Shown piece after piece: positions 51,656-60,701 of a DNA stretch of 64,000 bases. The DNA is taken from the NCBI RefSeq assembly GCF_000015645.1, contig NC_008816.1:62001-126000 (forward strand), written 5' to 3'. Numbering within the stretch: the stretch's first letter is position 1; the number at the start of each line of letters is the position of its first letter. The translations under genes were made by a program, and so were the position numbers. Under the pieces are notes generated by a model. It was not told where the DNA came from and did no database searches. It worked only from the letters and a program-made list of their open reading frames with translations. Origin of the DNA: Prochlorococcus marinus str. AS9601 (GTDB lineage: Bacteria; Cyanobacteriota; Cyanobacteriia; PCC-6307; Cyanobiaceae).

Positions 51656-52423
51656 TTGAAAGAATTAATTACAAAAAATTTAGAAGTAAAAGATAAATTC
51701 AACTATGAATCCCATAATACAGTTGATTCATACGAAAATAGTTTTTTATCAAACCCTTTATCTTTAAGATTGTGGTCTTCTTTTTTTGTAATTTTACCTA
51801 TTTTTGTTCAAGCCCCCTGGGTTAGATTAGAACCAATAAGTGCCCTTTGTTTTACTTTTGTTATTGTCTTAGTGGCAGTTGTTTTGAATCAAAAAGGATC
51901 AAATAAGTGGTTTATTGTCAGTTCATTATTACTTGGTATATCAGGTAGTTGGCTTGGTGGATGTTTGTTCTGGGGATGGTTGAGCCCATTTCCTATCCTA
52001 CACATACCTGTTGAAGCTGTAGTTCTCCCATTAGCTTTAATTGGATTTGGTACTAATTGGAAAATAGGTTCAAGTTTTTATATCTCTTCTTTATTTGGAA
52101 CCGCAGTTACCGACATTACAATATTTTTAATTGGAATCATGGATCAATGGAGGCAGGTAATTACAGCAGATTCTGAAAATGCACCCATGATTCTTCAACA
52201 AACTTCAGAGAGTCTTATTCAAATAAAATCATTATCTATTATCGTTTTTGTTGCTCTTATACTTTGGTTTATTTCAAAAGAAATTTTAGATTCTGGTACA
52301 ATTAATACCACTAGTGGTAAAGCACTCTTAGTTTCTGGTTACGTAATTCAAACGACATTAATTGTTGATGGTATTTTTATTGTTTTAGCAATTCTGCAAC
52401 CAACTTTTAGTGGATTGGTTTAA
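51656..52423 (+). CDS. DUF3120 family membrane protein
   Basis: 255 residues from TTG at 51656. About seven hydrophobic segments follow a 30-residue soluble N-terminus. SSFFVILPIFVQAPWVRLEP near 41-60 and GSWLGGCLFWGWLSPFPILHIPVEAVVLP are the conserved parts of this cyanobacterial family, whose function is not known. The stop overlaps the nadB ATG by one base, so the two are translationally coupled. Confidence 0.82.
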   Translation: MKELITKNLEVKDKFNYESHNTVDSYENSFLSNPLSLRLWSSFFVILPIFVQAPWVRLEPISALCFTFVIVLVAVVLNQKGSNKWFIVSSLLLGISGSWLGGCLFWGWLSPFPILHIPVEAVVLPLALIGFGTNWKIGSSFYISSLFGTAVTDITIFLIGIMDQWRQVITADSENAPMILQQTSESLIQIKSLSIIVFVALILWFISKEILDSGTINTTSGKALLVSGYVIQTTLIVDGIFIVLAILQPTFSGLV

Positions 52424-54090
52424 TGTTAAGGCCTCCATTTTCGCAAGAACCGATACCAATCAACAATTGGGATGTAATCGTTATAGGCGCTGGAGCAGCT
52501 GGCCTTATGACTTGTCTTGAATTACCCTCAAATTTAAAAGTGCTTCTTTTAAATAGAAATACTAGTAAGATATCTTCCAGTAGATGGGCTCAAGGCGGAA
52601 TTGCATCTGTTGTTAGACAAGATGATTCATTTGATCTTCATGCTGAGGATACTTTAAAAGCAGGTGATGGATTATGTGATTTTCAAGCTGTAGAAATGTT
52701 AGTTAAAGAAGCTCCAGGATGTGTAGAAAGGTTGCAGAATTTAGGGATGATTTTTGATCAAAGCTCTGATCAACTAGCTACTACCTTGGAAGCAGCCCAT
52801 TCACGAAGAAGAGTCTTACATGTTAAAGATCGTACTGGAAGAGCATTAGTTGAAGTTCTAGAAGATCATATTGAAAATGAAAAAAATATTCTTCATTGCA
52901 GGGGTGTAAGAGTAACTGAACTTCTCATTGAGAATAAAGAATGTAGAGGAGTTCAGGTTCTTGATGGAGCAAATTTATATTGGATTAAATCTAGAGCTGT
53001 TGTTTTGGCTACAGGTGGGGGTGGGCACTTATTTACAAATACAACGAATCCTGCTCAATCCTCTGGTGAAGGGATTGCTCTTGCATGGAAAGCAGGAGCT
53101 GCTATCGAAGATTTAGAGTTCGTGCAATTTCATCCAACAGCTTTAAAATTTTATGGTGCACCTTGCTTCTTAATATCTGAGGCGCTTAGAGGGGAAGGAG
53201 CGATATTAGTTGATAAAAATGGTGAAAGTCCAGTTAAAAATCTTGAAAATCGTGATCTAGCAACTAGAGATCAGGTAAGTAGAGCAATTATGAAAAATAT
53301 GCATGATAATAATGTAGACCATGTTGGCTTAGATCTTCGTTATATTGACCCAGAAAAAATTGTAGAGCGCTTCCCTACGATCTTAAGTCGATGTCAGGAT
53401 TATGGCGTTAACCCTTTAAATGAGGTTATTCCAGTAGCTCCTGCAGCTCATTATTGGATGGGAGGTGTTAAAACTGATCTAAATGCATCTTCAACAAGAA
53501 AAGGATTATATGCCGTTGGAGAAGTTGCTTCTACAGGTGTGCATGGTGCTAATAGACTGGCAAGTAATTCATTGATGGAGTGTCTTGTTTTCGCAAGAAA
53601 AATGTCTTCAATTGTTTTGAATGACTTTTCTAAATTTGAAAAATTTGATAGATCATTTCAAGAGTTTAATATTGAAGATCCTAAAGAACATCAAATTTCT
53701 ATAATTGCTGAAAAAATTGATGAACTAAGAAAACTTTGTTGGTTAAATTTAGGTGTATCGCGAAATAAGGTAAATATGAGTAAATTTTTAAATTATATTC
53801 AAAATGATATAGATAAATTAAATAAAAATGATTTACTAAATAGTCTTGAAAAAATAAAATTTGATCAAAAAATAAAACTTAGTGAACGTAATAGAAGAGC
53901 ATTAAATCTTTTACTTGATTTAAAGAATAGACAAATAACAACAATAACTTTATTAAAAGCTTGTCTCTTTAGAGAAGAAAGTAGAGGAGGGCATTATAGA
54001 GATGATTTCCCTGATAAAGATAAAAATTGGGAATGCCATACTAGACAACAGTTAGATCAAAAAATTCAAAAAAGATTTATTAAAAATTAA
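52423..54090 (+). CDS. nadB: L-aspartate oxidase
   Basis: 555 residues, the first enzyme of de novo NAD synthesis (aspartate to iminoaspartate). FAD loop VIVIGAGAAGLMTCLE near 19-34; SSRWAQGGIASV near 51-62; LEAAHSRRRVLHVKDRTG is the conserved substrate-binding region; LATGGGGHLFTNTTNP and APAAHYWMGGVKTD are further signatures. The C-terminal helical domain (about 430-530) is present. Its end overlaps the convergent VKOR gene by 11 bases. Confidence 0.95.
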   Translation: MLRPPFSQEPIPINNWDVIVIGAGAAGLMTCLELPSNLKVLLLNRNTSKISSSRWAQGGIASVVRQDDSFDLHAEDTLKAGDGLCDFQAVEMLVKEAPGCVERLQNLGMIFDQSSDQLATTLEAAHSRRRVLHVKDRTGRALVEVLEDHIENEKNILHCRGVRVTELLIENKECRGVQVLDGANLYWIKSRAVVLATGGGGHLFTNTTNPAQSSGEGIALAWKAGAAIEDLEFVQFHPTALKFYGAPCFLISEALRGEGAILVDKNGESPVKNLENRDLATRDQVSRAIMKNMHDNNVDHVGLDLRYIDPEKIVERFPTILSRCQDYGVNPLNEVIPVAPAAHYWMGGVKTDLNASSTRKGLYAVGEVASTGVHGANRLASNSLMECLVFARKMSSIVLNDFSKFEKFDRSFQEFNIEDPKEHQISIIAEKIDELRKLCWLNLGVSRNKVNMSKFLNYIQNDIDKLNKNDLLNSLEKIKFDQKIKLSERNRRALNLLLDLKNRQITTITLLKACLFREESRGGHYRDDFPDKDKNWECHTRQQLDQKIQKRFIKN

Positions 54091-55015
54091 GATCTCCATG
54101 ATAGTCGGTTTTTGTCGCTAATTCATTTAAGTCACGCGTACCACTAATAATTTCTCCATTGATTTCCCAAGAAGGAAATCCACTTATTCCTTTTGTTTGG
54201 CATAGCTCATACTCATTATCTTTACCATCTTTAGCACACTCAACTACTTTTAATTCTTTAACTGCTTCCTTACCAAATAATTGTTTCTGATCGTGGCAAT
54301 GCGGGCACCAGTATGCACTATACATAACAATATTGTTTTCACTTAAAAATTTTGCAAACTTTACCTTCTGGGGGGAGCTTGAGGTGGAAATTATTGGGGA
54401 TACATTTTCAGTGGGGTTTGCAATATCAATAGCATTAGAGGGGTCAACGTTTGTTGACCAAATTAGTCCCCCCAGCAGGACACTAATGGCTACAATGAAA
54501 CCTCTAAAAATCATAGGTTCTCTACTCTCGAACTTTGCTCCAATAATAGAAATTATAAAGATAGAAAACGATAAAATTGCTGAAAGTATACAAAAAAAGC
54601 AATATGCTTGAATTTTAAAAAACATTATATTTATCAATAAAAAGCTAAATGTTGATGAAGCACAAGAAATTAGAAATACTAACCACCATAAAAACTTATT
54701 TAGTTTTTCTTTTGGGGAAATTAAATTAAGCGAGAGTATTATTGTGATAATTAATATTGATAAATATGTTATAAATCCAGCTAATGAGAGAGGTATATTA
54801 ACTTTATTATTTTCAAATAAAGTACCCCAAGGACTATTTAAAACTGTTTCACAACCATTTTGTATCCCTGGGCATGAAAGCGAAGTAAATATTCCCCAGT
54901 TTTTTAAAGTAATTGAACCTGTATCAACTATGCCTATAGTGCTAAGAATTGCAATTATGATTTTCGGCCATTTCAAATCTTTTTTATTTCTTCTGTTTAA
55001 AGTCTTAAGGGCCAT
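54080..55015 (-). CDS. VKOR-thioredoxin fusion protein
   Basis: 311 residues. A four- to five-helix VKOR domain (about 15-185) has Cys48 and Cys55 in the lumenal loop and the quinone-site CxxC at Cys139/Cys142 (QAYCFFC). It is fused to a thioredoxin-like domain with Cys237-x-x-Cys240 (YWCPHC). In cyanobacteria and plants such fusions (LTO1-like) form disulfides in the lumen or periplasm, driven by quinone. The gene is unusual only in overlapping nadB by 11 bases convergently. Confidence 0.93.
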   Translation of the reverse strand: MALKTLNRRNKKDLKWPKIIIAILSTIGIVDTGSITLKNWGIFTSLSCPGIQNGCETVLNSPWGTLFENNKVNIPLSLAGFITYLSILIITIILSLNLISPKEKLNKFLWWLVFLISCASSTFSFLLINIMFFKIQAYCFFCILSAILSFSIFIISIIGAKFESREPMIFRGFIVAISVLLGGLIWSTNVDPSNAIDIANPTENVSPIISTSSSPQKVKFAKFLSENNIVMYSAYWCPHCHDQKQLFGKEAVKELKVVECAKDGKDNEYELCQTKGISGFPSWEINGEIISGTRDLNELATKTDYHGDLNF

Positions 55016-55119
55016 AAAAAAGAAGGTTTGTTATTTACATTATCTATCCTAATATTATCTTGGCATGAGAGTTATATACGAAATGCTGTTTAAATCTTTT
55101 AATTCTTATTTTTTAAGTT

Positions 55120-56484
55120 GTGAAACAAAATAGTCTCAATGTAAAAGAAAAAAAACTATCTAAGGTTGCATTCAGTCATGTTGGCTGTGAGAAAAATCTT
55201 GTTGATACTGAACATATGCAAGGCTTATTAGATAAAGAGGGTTATGAAGTTGACAGCAATATAAATGATGCAAATGTTGTTGTTGTAAATACTTGCAGTT
55301 TTATTGAAACAGCTAGAGAAGAATCTATAAGAAAAATTCTAGAATATACAAATCAAGGAAAGGAAGTAATAGTTGCAGGCTGTATGGCTCAGCATTTTAA
55401 AGATGAGCTTATAAGAGAAATCCCTGAAATAAAAGGTTTGGTTGGAACAGGAGATTATCAAAAGATAGCCAAGGTTTTAGACAGAGTAGAACAAGGGGAA
55501 ATCGTTAATGAAGTTTCAAAAATACCCGAATTTATCGCAGATGAGGAAATGCCTCGTTTTGTAGATAAAAATAAATTTGTTGCTTATCTTCGCATCGCTG
55601 AAGGCTGCAACTACAATTGCGCTTTTTGTATTATTCCTAAGTTGAGAGGTCCTCAAAGAAGTAGAACAATAGAATCTATAGTATCAGAAGCCAAAAGTCT
55701 TGCAAAAAAGGGTATTCAAGAAATCATATTAATTAGTCAAATAACAACTAATTATGGTCAAGATATTTATGGAAAACCATCATTAGCCAAACTTTTGAAT
55801 GAGCTTTCTAAAGTTTCAATTCCTTGGATAAGGATACATTATGCTTATCCAACAGGTTTAACTGATGAAGTTATTAGAGCTTTCAAAGATTCAAAGAATA
55901 TAGTACCTTACTTTGATTTGCCACTTCAGCATAGTCATCCCGATGTGTTGAAGAGTATGAATAGACCTTGGCAAGCTTCTTTGAATGAATCAATTTTGGA
56001 GAAAATTAGAGAAGAAATTCCATCTGCTGTGTTAAGAACTAGTCTCATTGTTGGTTTCCCAGGAGAAAAAAAAGAACATTTTGAACATCTTCTCCAATTT
56101 TTGGATAGGCACAAATTTGATCATGTTGGAGTGTTTATTTTTTCTCCTGAGGAAGGAACTACAGCTTTTCATTTACCAAATAAAGTATCTCTAGAGGTTG
56201 CAGAGGCAAGAAAAGATAACGTTATTTCAGTTCAACAAAATATCTCTAAAGATAAAAATCAGACATATGTTGGTTCAAAAATGAAGATTTTGGTAGAAAA
56301 AATATCAGACAATAACGAATTAATAGGTCGGTCCTATAATTTCGCTCCTGAAATTGATGGAACTGTAATTTTATCTGTTAAAGATAAAATTGATTTGAAA
56401 AATTATATTGGTAAATTTGTTGAAGCAAATATTACTTTTGCAGATGAATATGATTTGTATGGTGAGATTATTAAAATTTTGTAG
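55120..56484 (+). CDS. rimO: Ribosomal protein S12 methylthiotransferase RimO
   Basis: 454 residues from GTG at 55120. It adds a methylthio group to aspartate 89 of ribosomal protein S12. The MTTase N-terminal domain cluster has Cys23, Cys59 and Cys88. The radical SAM cluster is Cys163, Cys167 and Cys170 in [11 protein letters not shown]-terminal TRAM domain (about 385-454) is present. [11 protein letters not shown] is the RimO-specific start. It ends four bases before the convergent petL-like gene. Confidence 0.95.
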   Translation: MKQNSLNVKEKKLSKVAFSHVGCEKNLVDTEHMQGLLDKEGYEVDSNINDANVVVVNTCSFIETAREESIRKILEYTNQGKEVIVAGCMAQHFKDELIREIPEIKGLVGTGDYQKIAKVLDRVEQGEIVNEVSKIPEFIADEEMPRFVDKNKFVAYLRIAEGCNYNCAFCIIPKLRGPQRSRTIESIVSEAKSLAKKGIQEIILISQITTNYGQDIYGKPSLAKLLNELSKVSIPWIRIHYAYPTGLTDEVIRAFKDSKNIVPYFDLPLQHSHPDVLKSMNRPWQASLNESILEKIREEIPSAVLRTSLIVGFPGEKKEHFEHLLQFLDRHKFDHVGVFIFSPEEGTTAFHLPNKVSLEVAEARKDNVISVQQNISKDKNQTYVGSKMKILVEKISDNNELIGRSYNFAPEIDGTVILSVKDKIDLKNYIGKFVEANITFADEYDLYGEIIKIL

Positions 56485-56488
56485 TTTT

Positions 56489-56581
56489 TTAAATTAATTT
56501 AACTGCTCTTAAGAGCTTATCTAATGCGAAAGCAGCTCCAAAACCAAAACCAATAAATGCAAAATAGAAAATGATGTTCAT
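56489..56581 (-). CDS. petL: Probable cytochrome b6f subunit PetL, 30 aa
   Basis: ATG at 56581 to TAA at 56489-56491, 30 residues. It is one transmembrane helix (about 3-20, IIFYFAFIGFGFGAAFAL) ending LLRAVKLI. That ending, R-A-(V/I)-K-L-I, is the conserved C-terminus of cyanobacterial and plastid PetL. PetL is a single-helix subunit at the edge of the cytochrome b6f complex. It stops just before the rimO stop. The call rests on size, hydrophobicity and the final motif. Confidence 0.6.
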   Translation of the reverse strand: MNIIFYFAFIGFGFGAAFALDKLLRAVKLI

Positions 56582-56645
56582 TAATTTTTTTATTTTCATT
56601 TAATTTAACATCAGATGAAAAGATTAGATTTTTTCGTTTAATTTC

Positions 56646-57032
56646 TTAATCTTGGCTATATGGTAATTTTTTGTATAAACATTCCTCTGCTTTTTGTAGT
56701 TCCCGGCCTAAATATAGAGCATGGTCGAATCTGGTTATTAAGTCATTTCTTTCTTCAGTGATCAATATTCCAAGTTGTTTCGCACTAATACCTTTAAAAA
56801 CTTCATTACTAACTCTTTTATTTTGAGAGTTGCATTTGATTGGTTCATTTGTTTCGGGGTCAACCGCATAGCCTTCCTCATCGATGTTATTTAAAAAGTG
56901 CTCTAAAATTATTTTATTTTCTTCTAAATCTACTTTTATAATAAAATAACCATTTGGATCTAAGTCTATGTATCGGTTGGAAAGATTATTATCAATCTTG
57001 ATTTTTTCATCTAAACTTTTACTAGAATCCAT
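56646..57032 (-). CDS. DUF4346 domain protein
   Basis: 128 residues, soluble and acidic. LDPNGYFIIKVDLEENKIILEHF and VFKGISAKQLGILITEERND fit DUF4346, a small family seen in cyanobacteria, sometimes compared with a subunit domain of archaeal methyltransferases. The C-terminal ITRFDHALYLGRELQKAEEC is the conserved helix. No enzymatic role is established for the cyanobacterial members. It is separated by a 60-base gap from the FemAB-like gene on the same strand. Confidence 0.75.
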   Translation of the reverse strand: MDSSKSLDEKIKIDNNLSNRYIDLDPNGYFIIKVDLEENKIILEHFLNNIDEEGYAVDPETNEPIKCNSQNKRVSNEVFKGISAKQLGILITEERNDLITRFDHALYLGRELQKAEECLYKKLPYSQD

Positions 57033-57092
57033 CCTTAGAAGTTAATAAAAACTATATTACTAATATAATCTTCCATAAAGCCAAATAATTTT

Positions 57093-58247
57093 TTATTTAA
57101 AGGGTATAGAATCATTCTCAAATTCAATTTCGGTCTCGGTTTGTTTATTAACTTCATTTAGCCAAGGATAAATTATATTTTCCATATTTTTGTCAAACCA
57201 CTTATGCAAGCTAATGGTGCTTTTTGCAAAAAACCCCCTCCGCCTTTTATGTTTACCACCTGCCCCAGGATCAAAAAAATAGATACTATTTTTTATTGCC
57301 CATTCAATTGGCTGGTAGTAACATAATTCAAAATGTAAATTAGATATGTCTTCTTCACTACCCCAATATCTACCCCATAAGTTGTTTTTATTTTTAACGC
57401 ACATCGACATAGCAAAAATATCATTTGAATTATTTTTTGATGCGCTAAAAAGTAAAAGATTTTTTTTATTATCAACAATTTTTTCGAAAAATGTAGATGT
57501 TAGATATTTACTTCCCCAAACTCCCCACCTCGAGCAATGCTGTTCATAAAAATTATGCATTTTTTTGAGGATTTCTTGGTTGATATCATCTTTATTAAAA
57601 ATTTTTATTTTAATATCTTGTTTAGTAATTGATTTCCTCTCTTTTTTGATATTTTTTCTCTGATTAGAATTAAATCTAGAAAGAAAATCATCAAACGTTT
57701 TTTCTCCATTACTTCTCCATTCACTGCTGGAATTTATCCATTCATAGTATCCCAAAGATTTAAGATGGTTGCCCCAGCTTTCATCAATATATAAAAAATT
57801 ACAACTTAAAATTTTGTTTGTAATCGCAAAGCTTTCTATATTTTTTATAAGTAAATTTGTAATTTCTTTCTTATCTTTATTTTTTTTATAAAGAAATTGA
57901 TATCCATTTACAGGACTATAAGGGCTCATTCCAATTAATTTAGGGTAATAATTTAAATTAAGCTCTTGAGCCAATCGTGCAAATGATTGATCAAAAATGA
58001 ATTCTCCATAGCTATGACTTTTTAAGAAAAGTGGAGCGATACCTAATATTTCTTCATTCTTATAAGCAACAAAATATAGAGGCTGCCAACCAGTTTCTCT
58101 TGAAACACTTTTTGATATTTCAAGGTTTTTAAGCCAAGTCCATTCATAAAATGGATTATTGATTTCATTTGCTAATTCATTCCATATCTCCTTGGAGATT
58201 TCTTTAATTGATAATTTGACTTCAACTTTATGTATTTTTTGGTTCAT
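57093..58247 (-). CDS. FemAB/GNAT-like acyltransferase (PF04339-type)
   Basis: 384 residues. NPFYEWTWLKNLE near the N-terminus, FARLAQELNLNYYPKLIGMSPYSPV and NSNQRKNIKKERK near 210 fit the cyanobacterial/proteobacterial "peptidogalycan biosynthesis/recognition" family (FemAB-related, PF04339). FDPGAGGKHKRRRGF near 340-354 is the most conserved part. The fold is a double GNAT domain, but neither acceptor nor donor is known. It lies 17 bases after the RibD-type gene on the same strand, so the PTPS/reductase/FemAB genes may be one operon. Confidence 0.85.
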   Translation of the reverse strand: MNQKIHKVEVKLSIKEISKEIWNELANEINNPFYEWTWLKNLEISKSVSRETGWQPLYFVAYKNEEILGIAPLFLKSHSYGEFIFDQSFARLAQELNLNYYPKLIGMSPYSPVNGYQFLYKKNKDKKEITNLLIKNIESFAITNKILSCNFLYIDESWGNHLKSLGYYEWINSSSEWRSNGEKTFDDFLSRFNSNQRKNIKKERKSITKQDIKIKIFNKDDINQEILKKMHNFYEQHCSRWGVWGSKYLTSTFFEKIVDNKKNLLLFSASKNNSNDIFAMSMCVKNKNNLWGRYWGSEEDISNLHFELCYYQPIEWAIKNSIYFFDPGAGGKHKRRRGFFAKSTISLHKWFDKNMENIIYPWLNEVNKQTETEIEFENDSIPFK

Positions 58248-58264
58248 TTATTATTGAATCTATT

Positions 58265-58915
58265 TCAAATTTTTTTGTAATGAACATGGATTTCATTATT
58301 CATTAAATTTTTAATTGATTTTATTTCCCATAGTCTTTTGAGATTAAAAATCTCATTTGTTTGTTCTGGAGGGATCCATGTATATCTTCCTCCAATAATT
58401 CGTGGAATTATTGTAATTTTTATATCCGTTATTAGATCCTCTTTTATAAATGAATTTATAAGTTTTGCACCTCCTAGAAGAGCTAGATTATTTATCCCTA
58501 GTTTTTTTAGTGAAATTAAAGTTTTCCCCCATGAATCTTTGAAAAAGAGTTGTTTTTCGAAGTCATTATTAGAAGAATTATCAACTTTACTTGAGCTTAT
58601 TAGCCATCTTCTAATTGGTTGACGAAAGTATATCCAATTACTGTTAAAGTTTTTGCTATTTGAAGCAACTATAGAAATTGGTTGTCTTTTTGATATATGG
58701 ACTTCGTCATTATCATTGAGATTTTTAATTAAATAAGTTGATTGATGAGCTATTAAAGTACCTAAACCAAAAATCGTAGCATCAACCTTTGATAAGTGTT
58801 GATTTAACATTTTTTTATCTTCTTCACTTCCAAGATGCGATTCTCCTCCTCTAGGAAATGCAATTCTCCCATCAAGACTTGATGCTATAACAATTATTAC
58901 TCTTGGGATACTCAA
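58265..58915 (-). CDS. RibD C-terminal (DHFR-like) reductase
   Basis: 216 residues, the stand-alone reductase domain of the RibD/dihydrofolate-reductase superfamily; no deaminase domain is attached. RVIIVIASSLDGRIAF near residues 5-20 is the opening strand, and LALLGGAKLINSFIKEDLITDIKITIIP near the C-terminus is the NADPH-binding region. Family members reduce pyrimidine or pterin rings. It overlaps the PTPS gene by four bases (ATGA), so a pterin substrate is plausible. Riboflavin synthesis is the alternative. Confidence 0.85.
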   Translation of the reverse strand: MSIPRVIIVIASSLDGRIAFPRGGESHLGSEEDKKMLNQHLSKVDATIFGLGTLIAHQSTYLIKNLNDNDEVHISKRQPISIVASNSKNFNSNWIYFRQPIRRWLISSSKVDNSSNNDFEKQLFFKDSWGKTLISLKKLGINNLALLGGAKLINSFIKEDLITDIKITIIPRIIGGRYTWIPPEQTNEIFNLKRLWEIKSIKNLMNNEIHVHYKKI

Positions 58916-59838
58916 GTTTGTGTGACTAAATTATTTGCAAATTTCAAATTTAATGAATTGGTTAACTTTTGATCAACATGAATTTCTGCAGCGTTATTCG
59001 GACTCTCTTGGAGTCTTATTTTGTGTAATGTTGCACCAAGGTTATATATTGGCTTTTTAAGGATATCAGAAATATATAAAGCTATATTTTCAGCGGTTGG
59101 AACACAATTATGAAAAAATTCGATGTCTTTATTTAGAAAAGTATGATCTAGTTGTTCAACAACCAAATCATTAATTATCTCTTGGAGGGCAGATAAGTCG
59201 CAAACCATTCCTGTTCTTTTATCAATGTCTCCTTTTACAGTTATTTCGACAAGATAGTTATGACCATGTCCATTAACTCTGGCACACTTCCCATAGATTT
59301 TTTTGTTTTCATCAAAGGATACCTCTTCTTTTGCAAGTCTATGAGCGGCTGCAAAATGAGTTTGTACTGTTAAAAATGCTTCCATGTTTTTTCCAAAATA
59401 ATCTGCCCATAAATTTGGGTTTTCATAAAGTCTTAGACTTGTAAGAGGTAAATCATCCTTTAGCCGACTCCAAATGACCTTTACTAATGCTTCAGTTGTA
59501 GGAAGTATACCCTCTTGATTATTAACATTAAATTCAGGCCAGACATCATTTAAAAAATGAAAATCTAATTGTCCAGTCACCTTATCTTTAATAGAGTGTT
59601 TTACATCAGAGAGATTAAGTACCATTCCATTAGAGTCTAGTTCTCCACCCATTGAAACAATTAGTTCATAATTATGACCATGACCTGGTGCAATACTGCA
59701 CTTCCCAAAAAGAGATAAATTTTCTTCTGGGCTTTTTTCAGGGAGCCAATAACGGTGACTAGAACTAAAGCAGGCACGTCGAGTTATGACGCATTCACGT
59801 CCTTTTCCATGTAATGGTTTGGATTGTGTAGAAGTCAT
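58912..59838 (-). CDS. Double-domain 6-pyruvoyl/6-carboxytetrahydropterin synthase
   Basis: 308 residues made of two fused PTPS domains (about 15-150 and 155-290), where family members are usually one domain. Domain 1 has zinc histidines His28, His53, His55 and Cys47 in GKC, but its catalytic dyad reads LDF where the family has LDH (Phe93). Domain 2 has His166, His191, His193, Cys185 and an intact LDH (Asp231, His232). Both keep a PT-x-E motif. It converts dihydroneopterin triphosphate to a pterin product. Downstream reductase genes overlap it by four bases. Confidence 0.88.
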   Translation of the reverse strand: MTSTQSKPLHGKGRECVITRRACFSSSHRYWLPEKSPEENLSLFGKCSIAPGHGHNYELIVSMGGELDSNGMVLNLSDVKHSIKDKVTGQLDFHFLNDVWPEFNVNNQEGILPTTEALVKVIWSRLKDDLPLTSLRLYENPNLWADYFGKNMEAFLTVQTHFAAAHRLAKEEVSFDENKKIYGKCARVNGHGHNYLVEITVKGDIDKRTGMVCDLSALQEIINDLVVEQLDHTFLNKDIEFFHNCVPTAENIALYISDILKKPIYNLGATLHKIRLQESPNNAAEIHVDQKLTNSLNLKFANNLVTQT

Positions 59839-59888
59839 ACCTTTCTGCGATAATACTATCTTAAGGTTTTAAATACGCTTTTGTCTTT

Positions 59889-60446
59889 ATGGAACAAACC
59901 ATTATCAAAAAAACAGTTCTTACTTTAAAGGGCAGAAGCATATTTTTAATAGGAATGATGGGTTCAGGCAAGTCAAAAACTGGTTTGAAGTTGGCTGAAT
60001 TATTGAAGTATAAATACATTGATTTAGATTCATTAATAGAGAAGTTGGCAAAAAAATCTATTAATCAAATTTTTAATGATGAAGGAGAAGAGAAATTCCG
60101 TGAATTAGAAGCAAACTGCCTTAAAGAAACTATCAAAATTCCTTCATTAGTAATCTCAACTGGGGGAGGAATAGTTACCAAATCGGAAAACTGGGGAATC
60201 TTAAGACAGGGAATAATTGCTTGGATAGATCTAGACAAAGATATAGCAATTGAAAGATTGAAAAATGAAATTGAAAATAGACCACTTCTTCAGGGAAAGA
60301 ATCTAAATGATTTATATATGAGCATTTTTCAATCTAGAGAAAATTTGTATTCTCAAGCAGATTTAAGAATTCAAGTAAAAAGGGAAAATATTGAAGAAGT
60401 AGCTATGAAAATAATTAATGCAATTCATAAAGAAATAATTAGTTAA
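59889..60446 (+). CDS. aroK: Shikimate kinase
   Basis: 185 residues. It phosphorylates shikimate in aromatic amino acid synthesis. Walker A GMMGSGKS lies near 22-29; DLDSLIE provides the shikimate-binding aspartate; STGGGIV near 91-97 is the second motif; and ENRPLL near 132-137 is the lid arginine. It is 60-base spaced from, and divergent to, the PTPS gene. Its stop is shared in a TTAA with a convergent gene. Confidence 0.94.
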   Translation: MEQTIIKKTVLTLKGRSIFLIGMMGSGKSKTGLKLAELLKYKYIDLDSLIEKLAKKSINQIFNDEGEEKFRELEANCLKETIKIPSLVISTGGGIVTKSENWGILRQGIIAWIDLDKDIAIERLKNEIENRPLLQGKNLNDLYMSIFQSRENLYSQADLRIQVKRENIEEVAMKIINAIHKEIIS

Positions 60447-60700
60447 TCTGGTTCAATTCTTACTGCAAACCATTTGATAACGTATCCTAATTTTATTTCT
60501 AATTCATAAGTGCTTTCTAATAATTCTTCAAAAAATTCCTGATCAGGATCTTCTATATTTTGATATATTGTTTGTGTTTCTGTCTTACTGAACCAATTCT
60601 TTAACCATAAAATTGCTTCTTGCTTTGGTACAATTTTTTCTTTTGAATCTGGCTCTAATAATACATAATGATCTGATGCTCTTATTAGTGGATTTGACAT
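60443..60700 (-). CDS. Conserved hypothetical, 85 aa
   Basis: 85 residues, acidic and soluble, with WLKNWFSKTETQTIY and FFEELLESTYELEIKLGYVIKWFAVRIEP as the regular parts. I recall it only as a small cyanobacterial conserved protein. It shares its TTAA stop with aroK and starts one base from the divergent start of the DUF6816-like gene, leaving no spacer for separate promoters. Confidence 0.7.
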   Translation of the reverse strand: MSNPLIRASDHYVLLEPDSKEKIVPKQEAILWLKNWFSKTETQTIYQNIEDPDQEFFEELLESTYELEIKLGYVIKWFAVRIEPD

Positions 60701-60701
60701 A

